DNA of 59,157 bases from positions 1-59,157 of the forward strand of contig CALJAA010000091.1 in NCBI GenBank assembly GCA_938028465.1, read 5' to 3'. The notes under the pieces were generated by a model. It worked only from the letters and a program-made list of their open reading frames with translations. It ran no database searches and was not told where the DNA came from. Shown here in pieces: positions 44,733 through 51,568 of this stretch. Position numbers and translations under genes: made by a program. Within the stretch, counting starts at the first letter, position 1, and each line of letters begins with the position of its first letter. This DNA is from an uncultured Granulosicoccaceae bacterium (lineage in GTDB: Bacteria; Pseudomonadota; Gammaproteobacteria; Granulosicoccales; Granulosicoccaceae).

Positions 44733-46345
44733 TGAGTTATTCGGATAACACCCACGGTGATACGCACCACGGTGATCACGACGACCACGGCCCAGCACCG
44801 GGCTTAATGCGTTGGGTAACCACGACTAACCATAAAGATATCGGCACGCTTTATCTATGGTTCTCACTATTGATGTTTTTCATCGGTGGTGCAATGGCGT
44901 TGATCATTCGAGCTGAACTAGGTGCTCCAGGCATCCAGTTTGTTGATCCTATGTTCTTTAACTCAATGACAACCATGCACGCGATCGTCATGATCTTCGG
45001 TGTAGTCATGCCAGCGTTTGTCGGCCTGGCTAACTGGATGATTCCGATGATGATCGGCGCGCCTGATATGGCGTTACCACGGCTCAATAACTGGAGCTTC
45101 TGGATCATGCCTTTCGCATTCACCATTATGCTATCTACTTTGTTTATGGATAGTGGTGGCCCGGCAGGTGGTTGGACGCTTTATCCGCCACTAGTACTGC
45201 AGATGGGCGATAGCTTTGCTTACGTTATCTTTGCTATTCACTTTATGGGCATCTCGTCGGTAATGGGCTCGATCAATATCGTGGCGACTATCTTCAACAT
45301 GCGTCCACCGGGCATGACACTTATGCATATGCCGATGTTCGTATGGACTTGGTTGATCACTGCATTTTTGCTTGTAGCTACCATTCCGGTATTTGCCGGC
45401 GCGGTAACCATGTTGCTTACTGATCGCTTTTTCGACACTAGCTTTTTTAGTGCAGCAGGTGGTGGTGATCCGGTTATGTTTCAACACATCTTCTGGTTCT
45501 TTGGACACCCTGAAGTGTATATCTTGATTCTGCCTGCGTTTGGCATCGTGTCTTCAATCATTCCAACGTTTGCACGCAAGCCGTTGTTTGGTTACGACTC
45601 AATGGTATATGCAACAGCCTCAATCGCGTTTCTATCGTTCATCGTTTGGGCTCACCACATGTTTACAACGGGTATGCCGCTGGCGGCCGAGTTGTTCTTT
45701 ATGTTCTCGACGATGATGATCTCGGTACCCACCGGGGTAAAAGTCTTTAACTGGGTCTCTACTATGTGGCGCGGTTCAATGTCATTTGAAACACCAATGC
45801 TATTTGCTATCGGCTTTGTGATCATGTTTACGATTGGTGGTTTGTCTGGTTTGATGTTGGCTATTACGCCTGCTGATATTCAGTATCACGATACTTACTT
45901 TGTTGTTGCTCACTTTCACTACGTGCTAGTACCAGGTGCGATCTACTCACTAATGGCTGCTACCTACTACTGGATTCCAAAGTGGACAGGCAACATGTAC
46001 GACGAGACGCTAGGCAAGTGGCACTTCTGGATCTCGACCATATTCGTAAACGTACTGTTCTTCCCAATGCACTTTGTTGGTTTGGCTGGTATGCCTCGTC
46101 GTATTCCAGATTACAGTCTGCAGTTTGCTGACTGGAACTTCGTTGCCACTATTGGTGCGTTCGGTTTTGGTTTCTCTCAGCTACTTTTTGTTTACATCAT
46201 TGTTAAGTGTGTCAAAGGTGGCGAGAAGGCAACAGGCGAAGTATGGGAAGGTGCTCGAGGCCTAGAGTGGACGGTTGATTCACCTGCGCCGTACCACACC
46301 TTCGAGACAGCACCTGTTATCAATGAATCAACGTTAACTCGCTAA
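44732..46345 (+). CDS. coxA: Cytochrome c oxidase subunit I
   Basis: Catalytic subunit with 12 membrane helices, haem a and the haem a3-CuB centre. The 537 residues match the A-type. Landmarks are the low-spin haem His in MHAIVMIFGVVMPAF, HPEVYILILPAFGIVS with the Tyr cross-linked to a CuB His, the CuB pair in VWAHHMFTTG, and VVAHFHYVLVPGAIYS. The Tyr in the K-channel indicates an A-type haem-copper oxidase. The stop is followed directly by a small membrane gene. Confidence 0.98.
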   Translation: MSYSDNTHGDTHHGDHDDHGPAPGLMRWVTTTNHKDIGTLYLWFSLLMFFIGGAMALIIRAELGAPGIQFVDPMFFNSMTTMHAIVMIFGVVMPAFVGLANWMIPMMIGAPDMALPRLNNWSFWIMPFAFTIMLSTLFMDSGGPAGGWTLYPPLVLQMGDSFAYVIFAIHFMGISSVMGSINIVATIFNMRPPGMTLMHMPMFVWTWLITAFLLVATIPVFAGAVTMLLTDRFFDTSFFSAAGGGDPVMFQHIFWFFGHPEVYILILPAFGIVSSIIPTFARKPLFGYDSMVYATASIAFLSFIVWAHHMFTTGMPLAAELFFMFSTMMISVPTGVKVFNWVSTMWRGSMSFETPMLFAIGFVIMFTIGGLSGLMLAITPADIQYHDTYFVVAHFHYVLVPGAIYSLMAATYYWIPKWTGNMYDETLGKWHFWISTIFVNVLFFPMHFVGLAGMPRRIPDYSLQFADWNFVATIGAFGFGFSQLLFVYIIVKCVKGGEKATGEVWEGARGLEWTVDSPAPYHTFETAPVINESTLTR

Positions 46346-46349
46346 TACA

Positions 46350-46529
46350 GTGTCTCAGAGTAATAGTAATAATCCAGCGGCTCCGGTTGATTCCGGGCCG
46401 TCGGCTGTACAAGCCACTGGCATGTCAAAGGCCAAGCGGCATCGTGTTGTTTGGGTGCTCGCCATTGTTGCGTTCAGTTTGTACTTTGGCAGCATTGCCT
46501 GGTTTTACGTCACGCGAGGCGCAGCATAG
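46350..46529 (+). CDS. Small membrane protein between coxA and ctaG
   Basis: A 59-residue frame from GTG at 46350 to TAG at 46527-46529. It has a polar Ser/Asn/Pro N-terminus, a basic patch SKAKRHR, and one membrane helix VVWVLAIVAFSLYFGSIAWF. It ends in overlap with the ctaG start (TAGTG). Similar short one-helix proteins sit at this site in other proteobacterial oxidase operons as small assembly proteins. An alternative start is ATG at 46422. No clear ribosome site is seen, so translation is probably coupled to coxA. Confidence 0.72.
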   Translation: MSQSNSNNPAAPVDSGPSAVQATGMSKAKRHRVVWVLAIVAFSLYFGSIAWFYVTRGAA

Positions 46530-47071
46530 TGTCCACGAGCGCACAAAGCGGTTCTCATAAGGTCGTGGCAGGCAAAATGCTACTGCTAGCAGTGGGCATG
46601 TTTGGTTTTGGATATTTGATGGTGCCGATGTACGACATCATCTGTGAAATCACTGGGCTCAATGGCAAAACTGGGCGCGTCAGCGTTGCTGAAGCGGAGT
46701 CTCAAGCAGCTGCTGAGGATCGTTGGATAACAGTAGAATTTGTAGCAAACGTGAATAGTAGTGGTGCTTGGGAGTTCCGGCCTAACGTGAAAGAAATTCA
46801 GGTTAAGCCGGGCGAGCTTTATAAGGCCACGTACTTTGCGCAAAATTTATTATCGGTTGATGTAGTGGGTCAGGCAACACCCAGTGTTAGCCCATCTGCT
46901 GCTGCACCATACTTCAACAAGACAGAATGCTTTTGTTTTACACGGCAAGAATTTGAAGCAAACAGTATCAAAGACATGCCACTAACATTTATTATTGACC
47001 CAAAGATACCTCGCAATATTGACCGGGTCACCTTGTCGTATACATTCTTTAAGTCACCGGAGCAAAGCTAA
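46529..47071 (+). CDS. ctaG: Cytochrome c oxidase assembly protein CtaG (Cox11)
   Basis: Copper chaperone for the CuB centre of subunit I. Its 180 residues have one membrane helix (about 16-35) and a periplasmic domain with the copper motif CFCFTRQEF and YFNKTEC upstream of it. The start is GTG at 46529, overlapping the preceding stop; the longer frame to 46451 overlaps the small membrane gene and is not needed. VPMYDIICEITGLNGKTG after the helix is typical of Cox11. Confidence 0.95.
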   Translation: MSTSAQSGSHKVVAGKMLLLAVGMFGFGYLMVPMYDIICEITGLNGKTGRVSVAEAESQAAAEDRWITVEFVANVNSSGAWEFRPNVKEIQVKPGELYKATYFAQNLLSVDVVGQATPSVSPSAAAPYFNKTECFCFTRQEFEANSIKDMPLTFIIDPKIPRNIDRVTLSYTFFKSPEQS

Positions 47072-47136
47072 TGATCAAGCTAATCATCGCGCTCGGTGTA
47101 AACGTCTCAAATTTAGATATCAGGGTTAAACCATGA
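47071..47136 (+). CDS. Possible 21-residue coupled mini-ORF
   Basis: ATG at 47071 overlaps the ctaG TAA by one base, and its TGA at 47134-47136 overlaps the coxC ATG. The product is a 21-residue peptide with a short hydrophobic start. The double overlap would let ribosomes pass from ctaG to coxC. It may be a chance frame that nonetheless couples translation. Confidence 0.35.
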   Translation: MIKLIIALGVNVSNLDIRVKP

Positions 47137-48005
47137 GTGCTGCTACTGGCGGGTATTACATACCCCACGAAGCGAAATGGCCAATCGTTGGCTCAATCGC
47201 ATTGTTCATTTTGTTTATGGGTTTAGGCTCGTGGCTTAACGGCTCCGATGTCGGCAAGATGGTCTTCTTTGCTGGCGTTGCTTTGTTAGTTTTTATGATG
47301 TTTGGTTGGTTTGGTGTCGTTATTAAGGAAAGCGAGACAGGTACCTACAACCCACAGGTTGATCAATCATTTCGTTTGTGCATGATGTGGTTTATCTTCT
47401 CTGAAGTCATGTTCTTCGGTGCATTCTTTGGTGCGCTTTTTTATGCTCGAACGTTCTCCGGCCCGTGGCTAGGTGGTGAAGGCGGCGGCGGTGCGGATGT
47501 TACCAACGCCGTGTTGTGGCAAGGCTTCGACTACGTTTGGCCAAGTAATGGCCCAGAGGCTGTGGGTGGCAAATTCAAACCAATGGGTTGGTTCGGTTTA
47601 CCGCTGATCAATACATTACTACTGTTAAGTTCTGGTTTCACTTGCACCATGGCTCACCATGCGATCAAAGATGGCCTGCGTAAAAAGATGGTTTGGTGGT
47701 TAGCAGCAACTTGCCTACTGGGTTTTACGTTCGTTGGTTTTCAGGCATTGGAATACTACGAAGCTTATGTTCACTACAACCTACAACTAGGCAGTGGTAT
47801 CTACGGCTCCACATTCTTTATGCTTACAGGCTTCCACGGTTTTCACGTGACCATGGGTGCGGTTATCCTATTGGTAGTGATGTTCCGCGGTATGAAAGGA
47901 CACTTCACTGCAGAGAATCACTTTGCATTTGAAGCAGCTGCTTGGTATTGGCATTTTGTCGATGTGGTCTGGCTCGGCCTGTTTGTCTTTGTCTACTTGT
48001 TTTAA
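47133..48005 (+). CDS. coxC: Cytochrome c oxidase subunit III
   Basis: A 290-residue inner-membrane subunit with seven helices that stabilises subunit I. Signatures are FRLCMMWFIFSEVMFFGAFFGALFYAR, the long loop with GPEAVGGKFKPMGW, LLSSGFTCTMAHHAIKDG, GFHGFHVTMGA and the final WYWHFVDVVWLGLFVFVYLF. It is the last core gene of the operon and is followed by tandem hairpins. Confidence 0.97.
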   Translation: MSAATGGYYIPHEAKWPIVGSIALFILFMGLGSWLNGSDVGKMVFFAGVALLVFMMFGWFGVVIKESETGTYNPQVDQSFRLCMMWFIFSEVMFFGAFFGALFYARTFSGPWLGGEGGGGADVTNAVLWQGFDYVWPSNGPEAVGGKFKPMGWFGLPLINTLLLLSSGFTCTMAHHAIKDGLRKKMVWWLAATCLLGFTFVGFQALEYYEAYVHYNLQLGSGIYGSTFFMLTGFHGFHVTMGAVILLVVMFRGMKGHFTAENHFAFEAAAWYWHFVDVVWLGLFVFVYLF

Positions 48006-48017
48006 GTTATTCATTCT

Positions 48018-48059
48018 CCGCCCAGTGCATCAGCGCTGGGCGGAACGCCGCTCGGCGTT
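48018..48059 (+). terminator. Tandem hairpins after coxC
   Basis: First stem CCGCCCAGTGC / GCGCTGGGCGG (one wobble pair) with loop ATCA at 48018-48043. Second stem AACGCC / GGCGTT with loop GCTC at 48044-48059, followed by ATTCCTGTT. They lie between coxC and the LOG gene. The T run is poor, so termination may be partial. Confidence 0.6.
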
Positions 48060-48089
48060 ATTCCTGTTGTCCCCAGCGAGTTTCTCTTA

Positions 48090-48671
48090 GTGCCTTCATT
48101 AAAATCTATTTGTGTTTACTGTGGTTCGAGCCCTGGCTCACGCCCTGACTATATCGATGCATGCAAACCACTTGGTTCCGATATGGCCAGCCGCGACATC
48201 ACACTGGTTTACGGTGGTGCGCAGATAGGAGTGATGGGTGCTATCGCTGATAGCGTGCTGGCGGCGGGTGGCAAGGTGATTGGTGTGATCCCGCAATCGT
48301 TGGTTGAGCTAGAAATTGTTCACAATGGCTTGACCGAGTTGCATATTGTTGATGACATGCATCAACGCAAAGCCATGATGGCAGAGCTGAGTGATGGATT
48401 TATCGCGCTGCCTGGTGGCTTAGGCACGCTAGAAGAGCTTTTCGAGATGCTCACGTGGTCGCAACTTGGGTTTCACGGCAAGCCGATTGGTGCGCTAAAT
48501 GTTGCGGGTTACTACAGCTCGTTACTGACGTTTCTGGATCAGGGTGTTACCGAAGGCTTTATGAAGCAAGCGCATCGTGAACTGTTACTCAGTGATACGG
48601 TAGCGTCGGAGTTAGTGGACCAGATGATTGCTTACGAGCCTAAGATAACGAGCAAACTACCAGGCGCTTAA
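48090..48671 (+). CDS. LOG-family protein (TIGR00730)
   Basis: A 193-residue Rossmann-like protein of the cytokinin riboside 5'-monophosphate phosphoribohydrolase (LOG) family. VYCGSSPGSRP at the start, VYGGAQIGVMGAIADSVLAAGG and the PGGxGTxxE motif in LPGGLGTLEELFEMLTW are diagnostic. It probably cleaves nucleoside monophosphates to base and ribose phosphate; its physiological role in bacteria is unclear. The start is GTG at 48090, because the first similarity begins there. Confidence 0.92.
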   Translation: MPSLKSICVYCGSSPGSRPDYIDACKPLGSDMASRDITLVYGGAQIGVMGAIADSVLAAGGKVIGVIPQSLVELEIVHNGLTELHIVDDMHQRKAMMAELSDGFIALPGGLGTLEELFEMLTWSQLGFHGKPIGALNVAGYYSSLLTFLDQGVTEGFMKQAHRELLLSDTVASELVDQMIAYEPKITSKLPGA

Positions 48672-48719
48672 GAGCGAAGTTAAGGTTTGCTTAGCGACGC
48701 AATTACGGGCATAAGTCAG

Positions 48720-48977
48720 CTAACCGTTTGATTCTTCCATTGTCGCTTCTGGAGTGACTGCTGGATAGATCGGATTTGGATTAAAGTCGACAACGCCAGT
48801 TGCTGCCGCAATCATTACCACGACGATTATCAATATTGACAAGCCAATACGTATTGATAGGGCGTTTACTGTGCGCTTGGTTTGGCCTTTGTCTTTTACG
48901 AGAAAAAACAAGCCTGAAAACAGGCTGATCACCACCATAAGCAGCAGTATCAGTACGATCATTTTGACTAGTAACAT
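48720..48977 (-). CDS. DUF2909 twin-helix membrane protein
   Basis: An 85-residue protein with two membrane helices (about 6-27 and 44-62) separated by a basic loop KDKGQTKRTVNALSIRI, the DUF2909 pattern. It is regularly divergent from SURF1 in gammaproteobacterial oxidase clusters, as here, with 23 bases between the starts. The C-terminal tail of about 20 acidic residues is longer than usual. The role is unknown. Confidence 0.82.
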   Translation of the reverse strand: MLLVKMIVLILLLMVVISLFSGLFFLVKDKGQTKRTVNALSIRIGLSILIIVVVMIAAATGVVDFNPNPIYPAVTPEATMEESNG

Positions 48978-49000
48978 GGTCGTTAGAGTAACATTACTGC

Positions 49001-49750
49001 ATGCAGATAGGTAATCGCCAATTTAAGCCTGACCCGATAGTAAGCCTGGTTTATCTTGTGGTTTTAGCGGCGCTTTTGGGCCTTGGTACATGGCAGTGGA
49101 ACCGGGCCGGACAAAAGCAACAAATGATTGATTCAGCGGCCAGTGCGACGGAGCAAACCGCCGTATCGTTGCATGAATTCAGCACCGAAGAGCTAAATGG
49201 GTCGCCAGTTCAAATTACGGTAGCGGGTCGTTGGAAACCGCAGTGGCAATTCCTGTGGGATAACCGAGTTTACAAAGGGCAGGCAGGCTTTGAAGCCATA
49301 TCGGTATTAATCAGCGATAATGGACAGGCTTTATTGGTTAACCGAGGTTGGGTGCCGCCGGGGCAATCGCGAAGTGATTTGCCGCTAGTTACTATGGATG
49401 CTGCAGTAGCTGATCAAGAGATTACATTGCAAGGATTATTAACTACTCCATCAAAAGGCTTGGTGGGTGGGTCGGCAATACATGATCAAACGACGTGGCC
49501 CATGTTGCTACAGTATTTTGATTACGAATTAATTGCAAAAGTGATTGGGCAACCGGTTATACCTGCTGTGTTACAGCTCAGTGCAGAGAGCCAGCATAGT
49601 TTAGGTGAACAGATGTATATCTCTAATTGGCAACCGGTAGCAGGCTTACCGCCAATTCGGCACATCGGTTATTCGGTGCAATGGTTTGCGATGGCGCTCA
49701 TGTTAACGCTGTTATTTATTTTTTATAATATTAAGAAAACTAAAGATTAG
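49001..49750 (+). CDS. SURF1-family oxidase assembly protein
   Basis: A 249-residue inner-membrane protein with an N-terminal helix (about 14-32), LGTWQWNRAGQKQ just after it, a periplasmic domain with NRVYKGQAGFEAISVL and LLVNRGWVPPG, and a C-terminal helix preceded by IRHIGYSVQWFAMAL. SURF1 (Shy1) helps insert haem a into subunit I. It heads the plus-strand assembly genes that end with cyoE. Confidence 0.94.
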   Translation: MQIGNRQFKPDPIVSLVYLVVLAALLGLGTWQWNRAGQKQQMIDSAASATEQTAVSLHEFSTEELNGSPVQITVAGRWKPQWQFLWDNRVYKGQAGFEAISVLISDNGQALLVNRGWVPPGQSRSDLPLVTMDAAVADQEITLQGLLTTPSKGLVGGSAIHDQTTWPMLLQYFDYELIAKVIGQPVIPAVLQLSAESQHSLGEQMYISNWQPVAGLPPIRHIGYSVQWFAMALMLTLLFIFYNIKKTKD

Positions 49751-49826
49751 ATTTTTTAATAATGAAACTTCAATTTAATACTTGAATTACACAGAACTAA
49801 ATAGAACTACATAACTGAATAAAATA

Positions 49827-50483
49827 ATGATAGATCCCAACTCAACTAACAGTGCACCGCAACTAACCGACGCGGAGTTCGAGGCTCGTCGGGCCAGCGG
49901 CCGAAAGAAGCTCTTGTTGATATTTGGATTGTTTGCCGTACCGTTGTTACTGGCAACGTTATGGTTTCATGCAGTTCGTTTTAGTGGTGGCTCCTGGGGT
50001 AATACAGCAAAGGGTGAATTGATTACACCGGCGGTGCCGCTAGATGGCCTTGCCCTTACCGAAGATGGTCAACCGTTTGATATCGATGGGCTGCGCGGCA
50101 AGTGGACGATCCTTTATGTGCCCGACACTTTGGAATGTGGCCAAGACTGCGGTGAGCATCTAATGCTCATCCGCCAGCTACGGCTGGCGCTTAACCACCG
50201 CATGGAGAGAGTGCAACGTGTGGTGTTACTCAATCAGCCGGCAGTGCCAAAAGCGATGCAAGAGGCTCAATTAGGTCTGCGGGTAATAACGGGTAGTGAA
50301 GCCCAGCGAGAGGCGTTTCTGGGGCAGCTGAGCGCGCCTACAGAGGGTTTAGAGCCTGTGGCAAACCCTATCTACATTGTTGACCCATTTGGTAATCTTA
50401 TGATGCGTTTTGGCCCGGAACAGCTACCTGATCAGGTACATAAAGACCTGAAACGGTTGTTAAAAGCGTCTCGCATCGGTTAG
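49827..50483 (+). CDS. Sco-like thioredoxin-fold membrane protein of the oxidase cluster
   Basis: A 218-residue protein with one membrane helix (about 28-48) and a periplasmic thioredoxin-like domain. LRGKWTILYVPDTLECGQDCGEHL has a CxxxC pair where Sco proteins bind copper, and IYIVDPFGNLMMRFG matches the Sco tail. The His ligand that precedes IY in Sco is not seen (PVANPIYI instead), so copper binding is doubtful and a thiol role is possible. The site between SURF1 and the haem-synthesis genes is conserved for such a protein in related bacteria. Confidence 0.75.
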   Translation: MIDPNSTNSAPQLTDAEFEARRASGRKKLLLIFGLFAVPLLLATLWFHAVRFSGGSWGNTAKGELITPAVPLDGLALTEDGQPFDIDGLRGKWTILYVPDTLECGQDCGEHLMLIRQLRLALNHRMERVQRVVLLNQPAVPKAMQEAQLGLRVITGSEAQREAFLGQLSAPTEGLEPVANPIYIVDPFGNLMMRFGPEQLPDQVHKDLKRLLKASRIG

Positions 50484-50520
50484 GCTTGGGCAACTGCATT
50501 AAGCAGCCCGCATACATACT

Positions 50521-51426
50521 ATGAAAACTCTCAACCCAGCAAATCCCGCTACGTCATTTATTAATAATTGGCGTGCCTATCTAGAAATCACTAAACCCAA
50601 AGTAGTGCTGCTACTGGTGTTCACAGCCCTCGTGGGAATGGCACTCGCGGTACCGGGTTGGTTACCACTACAAGAAACCGTTTTTGGTTTACTGGGCATT
50701 GGCTTGGCGTCAGCTTCTGCAGCTGCGATCAATCACATTATTGATCAACGCACCGATGCGATAATGAAGCGCACAAAAAATCGGCCTATACCTCAAGGGC
50801 AACTAACGACTAAACAGTGCTTAATTTTTGCCATCACGATTGGTGTGATCGCTATGGTGATGTTGGTGGTGTTAGTTAACCCACTAACGGCCGTGCTAAC
50901 AGGATTGTCGTTAATCGGTTATGCCATTGTTTATACCGTTTATCTGAAACGCGCCACCCCGCAAAACATTGTGATTGGTGGTGCTGCAGGTGCAATGCCA
51001 CCACTATTGGGTTGGGTTGCTGTAACGGGTGAAGTTACAGCAGGTGCGCTGCTATTGTTTTTAATTGTATTTGTATGGACACCACCTCACTTTTGGGCCT
51101 TGGCCATACATCGTCGTGATGATTACGCCAAGGTGGATATACCCATGTTGCCGGTAACACATGGCATTGCGTTTACTAAAATTCAAATACTGCTCTATAC
51201 GATCCTATTGCTGATCATCACACTCTTCCCCTATCTAATTGCGATGAGCGGATTGCTGTACCTTGCAGGTGCGGTGATTTTAGGTGCAATGTTTATGTAT
51301 CACGTTATTCGTTTGTTTGATGATAACCGCCCACAACAACCCATGAAAACATTTGTGTTTTCGATTAACTATTTAATGTGGTTGTTTGGCGTGATGCTGG
51401 TTGATCACTACGTGCAGTTGTTATAG
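50521..51426 (+). CDS. cyoE: Protohaem IX farnesyltransferase (haem O synthase)
   Basis: Inner-membrane UbiA-family prenyltransferase that adds farnesyl to haem b. The 301 residues have nine helices. Motifs are EITKPKVVLLLVFTALVGM, the Asp-rich NHIIDQRTDAIMKRTKNRPIP, YLKRATPQNIVIGGAAGAMPP and HRRDDYAKVDIPMLPV. Haem O is the precursor of haem a. The next enzyme, haem A synthase (ctaA), normally adjacent, is not in the window. Confidence 0.96.
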   Translation: MKTLNPANPATSFINNWRAYLEITKPKVVLLLVFTALVGMALAVPGWLPLQETVFGLLGIGLASASAAAINHIIDQRTDAIMKRTKNRPIPQGQLTTKQCLIFAITIGVIAMVMLVVLVNPLTAVLTGLSLIGYAIVYTVYLKRATPQNIVIGGAAGAMPPLLGWVAVTGEVTAGALLLFLIVFVWTPPHFWALAIHRRDDYAKVDIPMLPVTHGIAFTKIQILLYTILLLIITLFPYLIAMSGLLYLAGAVILGAMFMYHVIRLFDDNRPQQPMKTFVFSINYLMWLFGVMLVDHYVQLL

Positions 51427-51437
51427 AAACTAACGTC

Positions 51438-51457
51438 ATTCCCACATAGGTGGGAAT
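51438..51457. repeat. REP-like palindrome between cyoE and GH16 gene
   Basis: ATTCCCAC and GTGGGAAT form a perfect 8-bp stem around loop ATAG, preceded by GTC as in the other copies. It is a diverged member of the same palindrome family, again between converging genes. Confidence 0.65.
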
Positions 51458-51568
51458 TCATCGCATACTAAAACGCCTATCTAGCACATAGCAATCAATC
51501 CAAACGGCGGGTGTCCTTCCGCATCGCTGAGCCTTCATCCAGCATCCTGGCTATCGACTTCCAACGTT

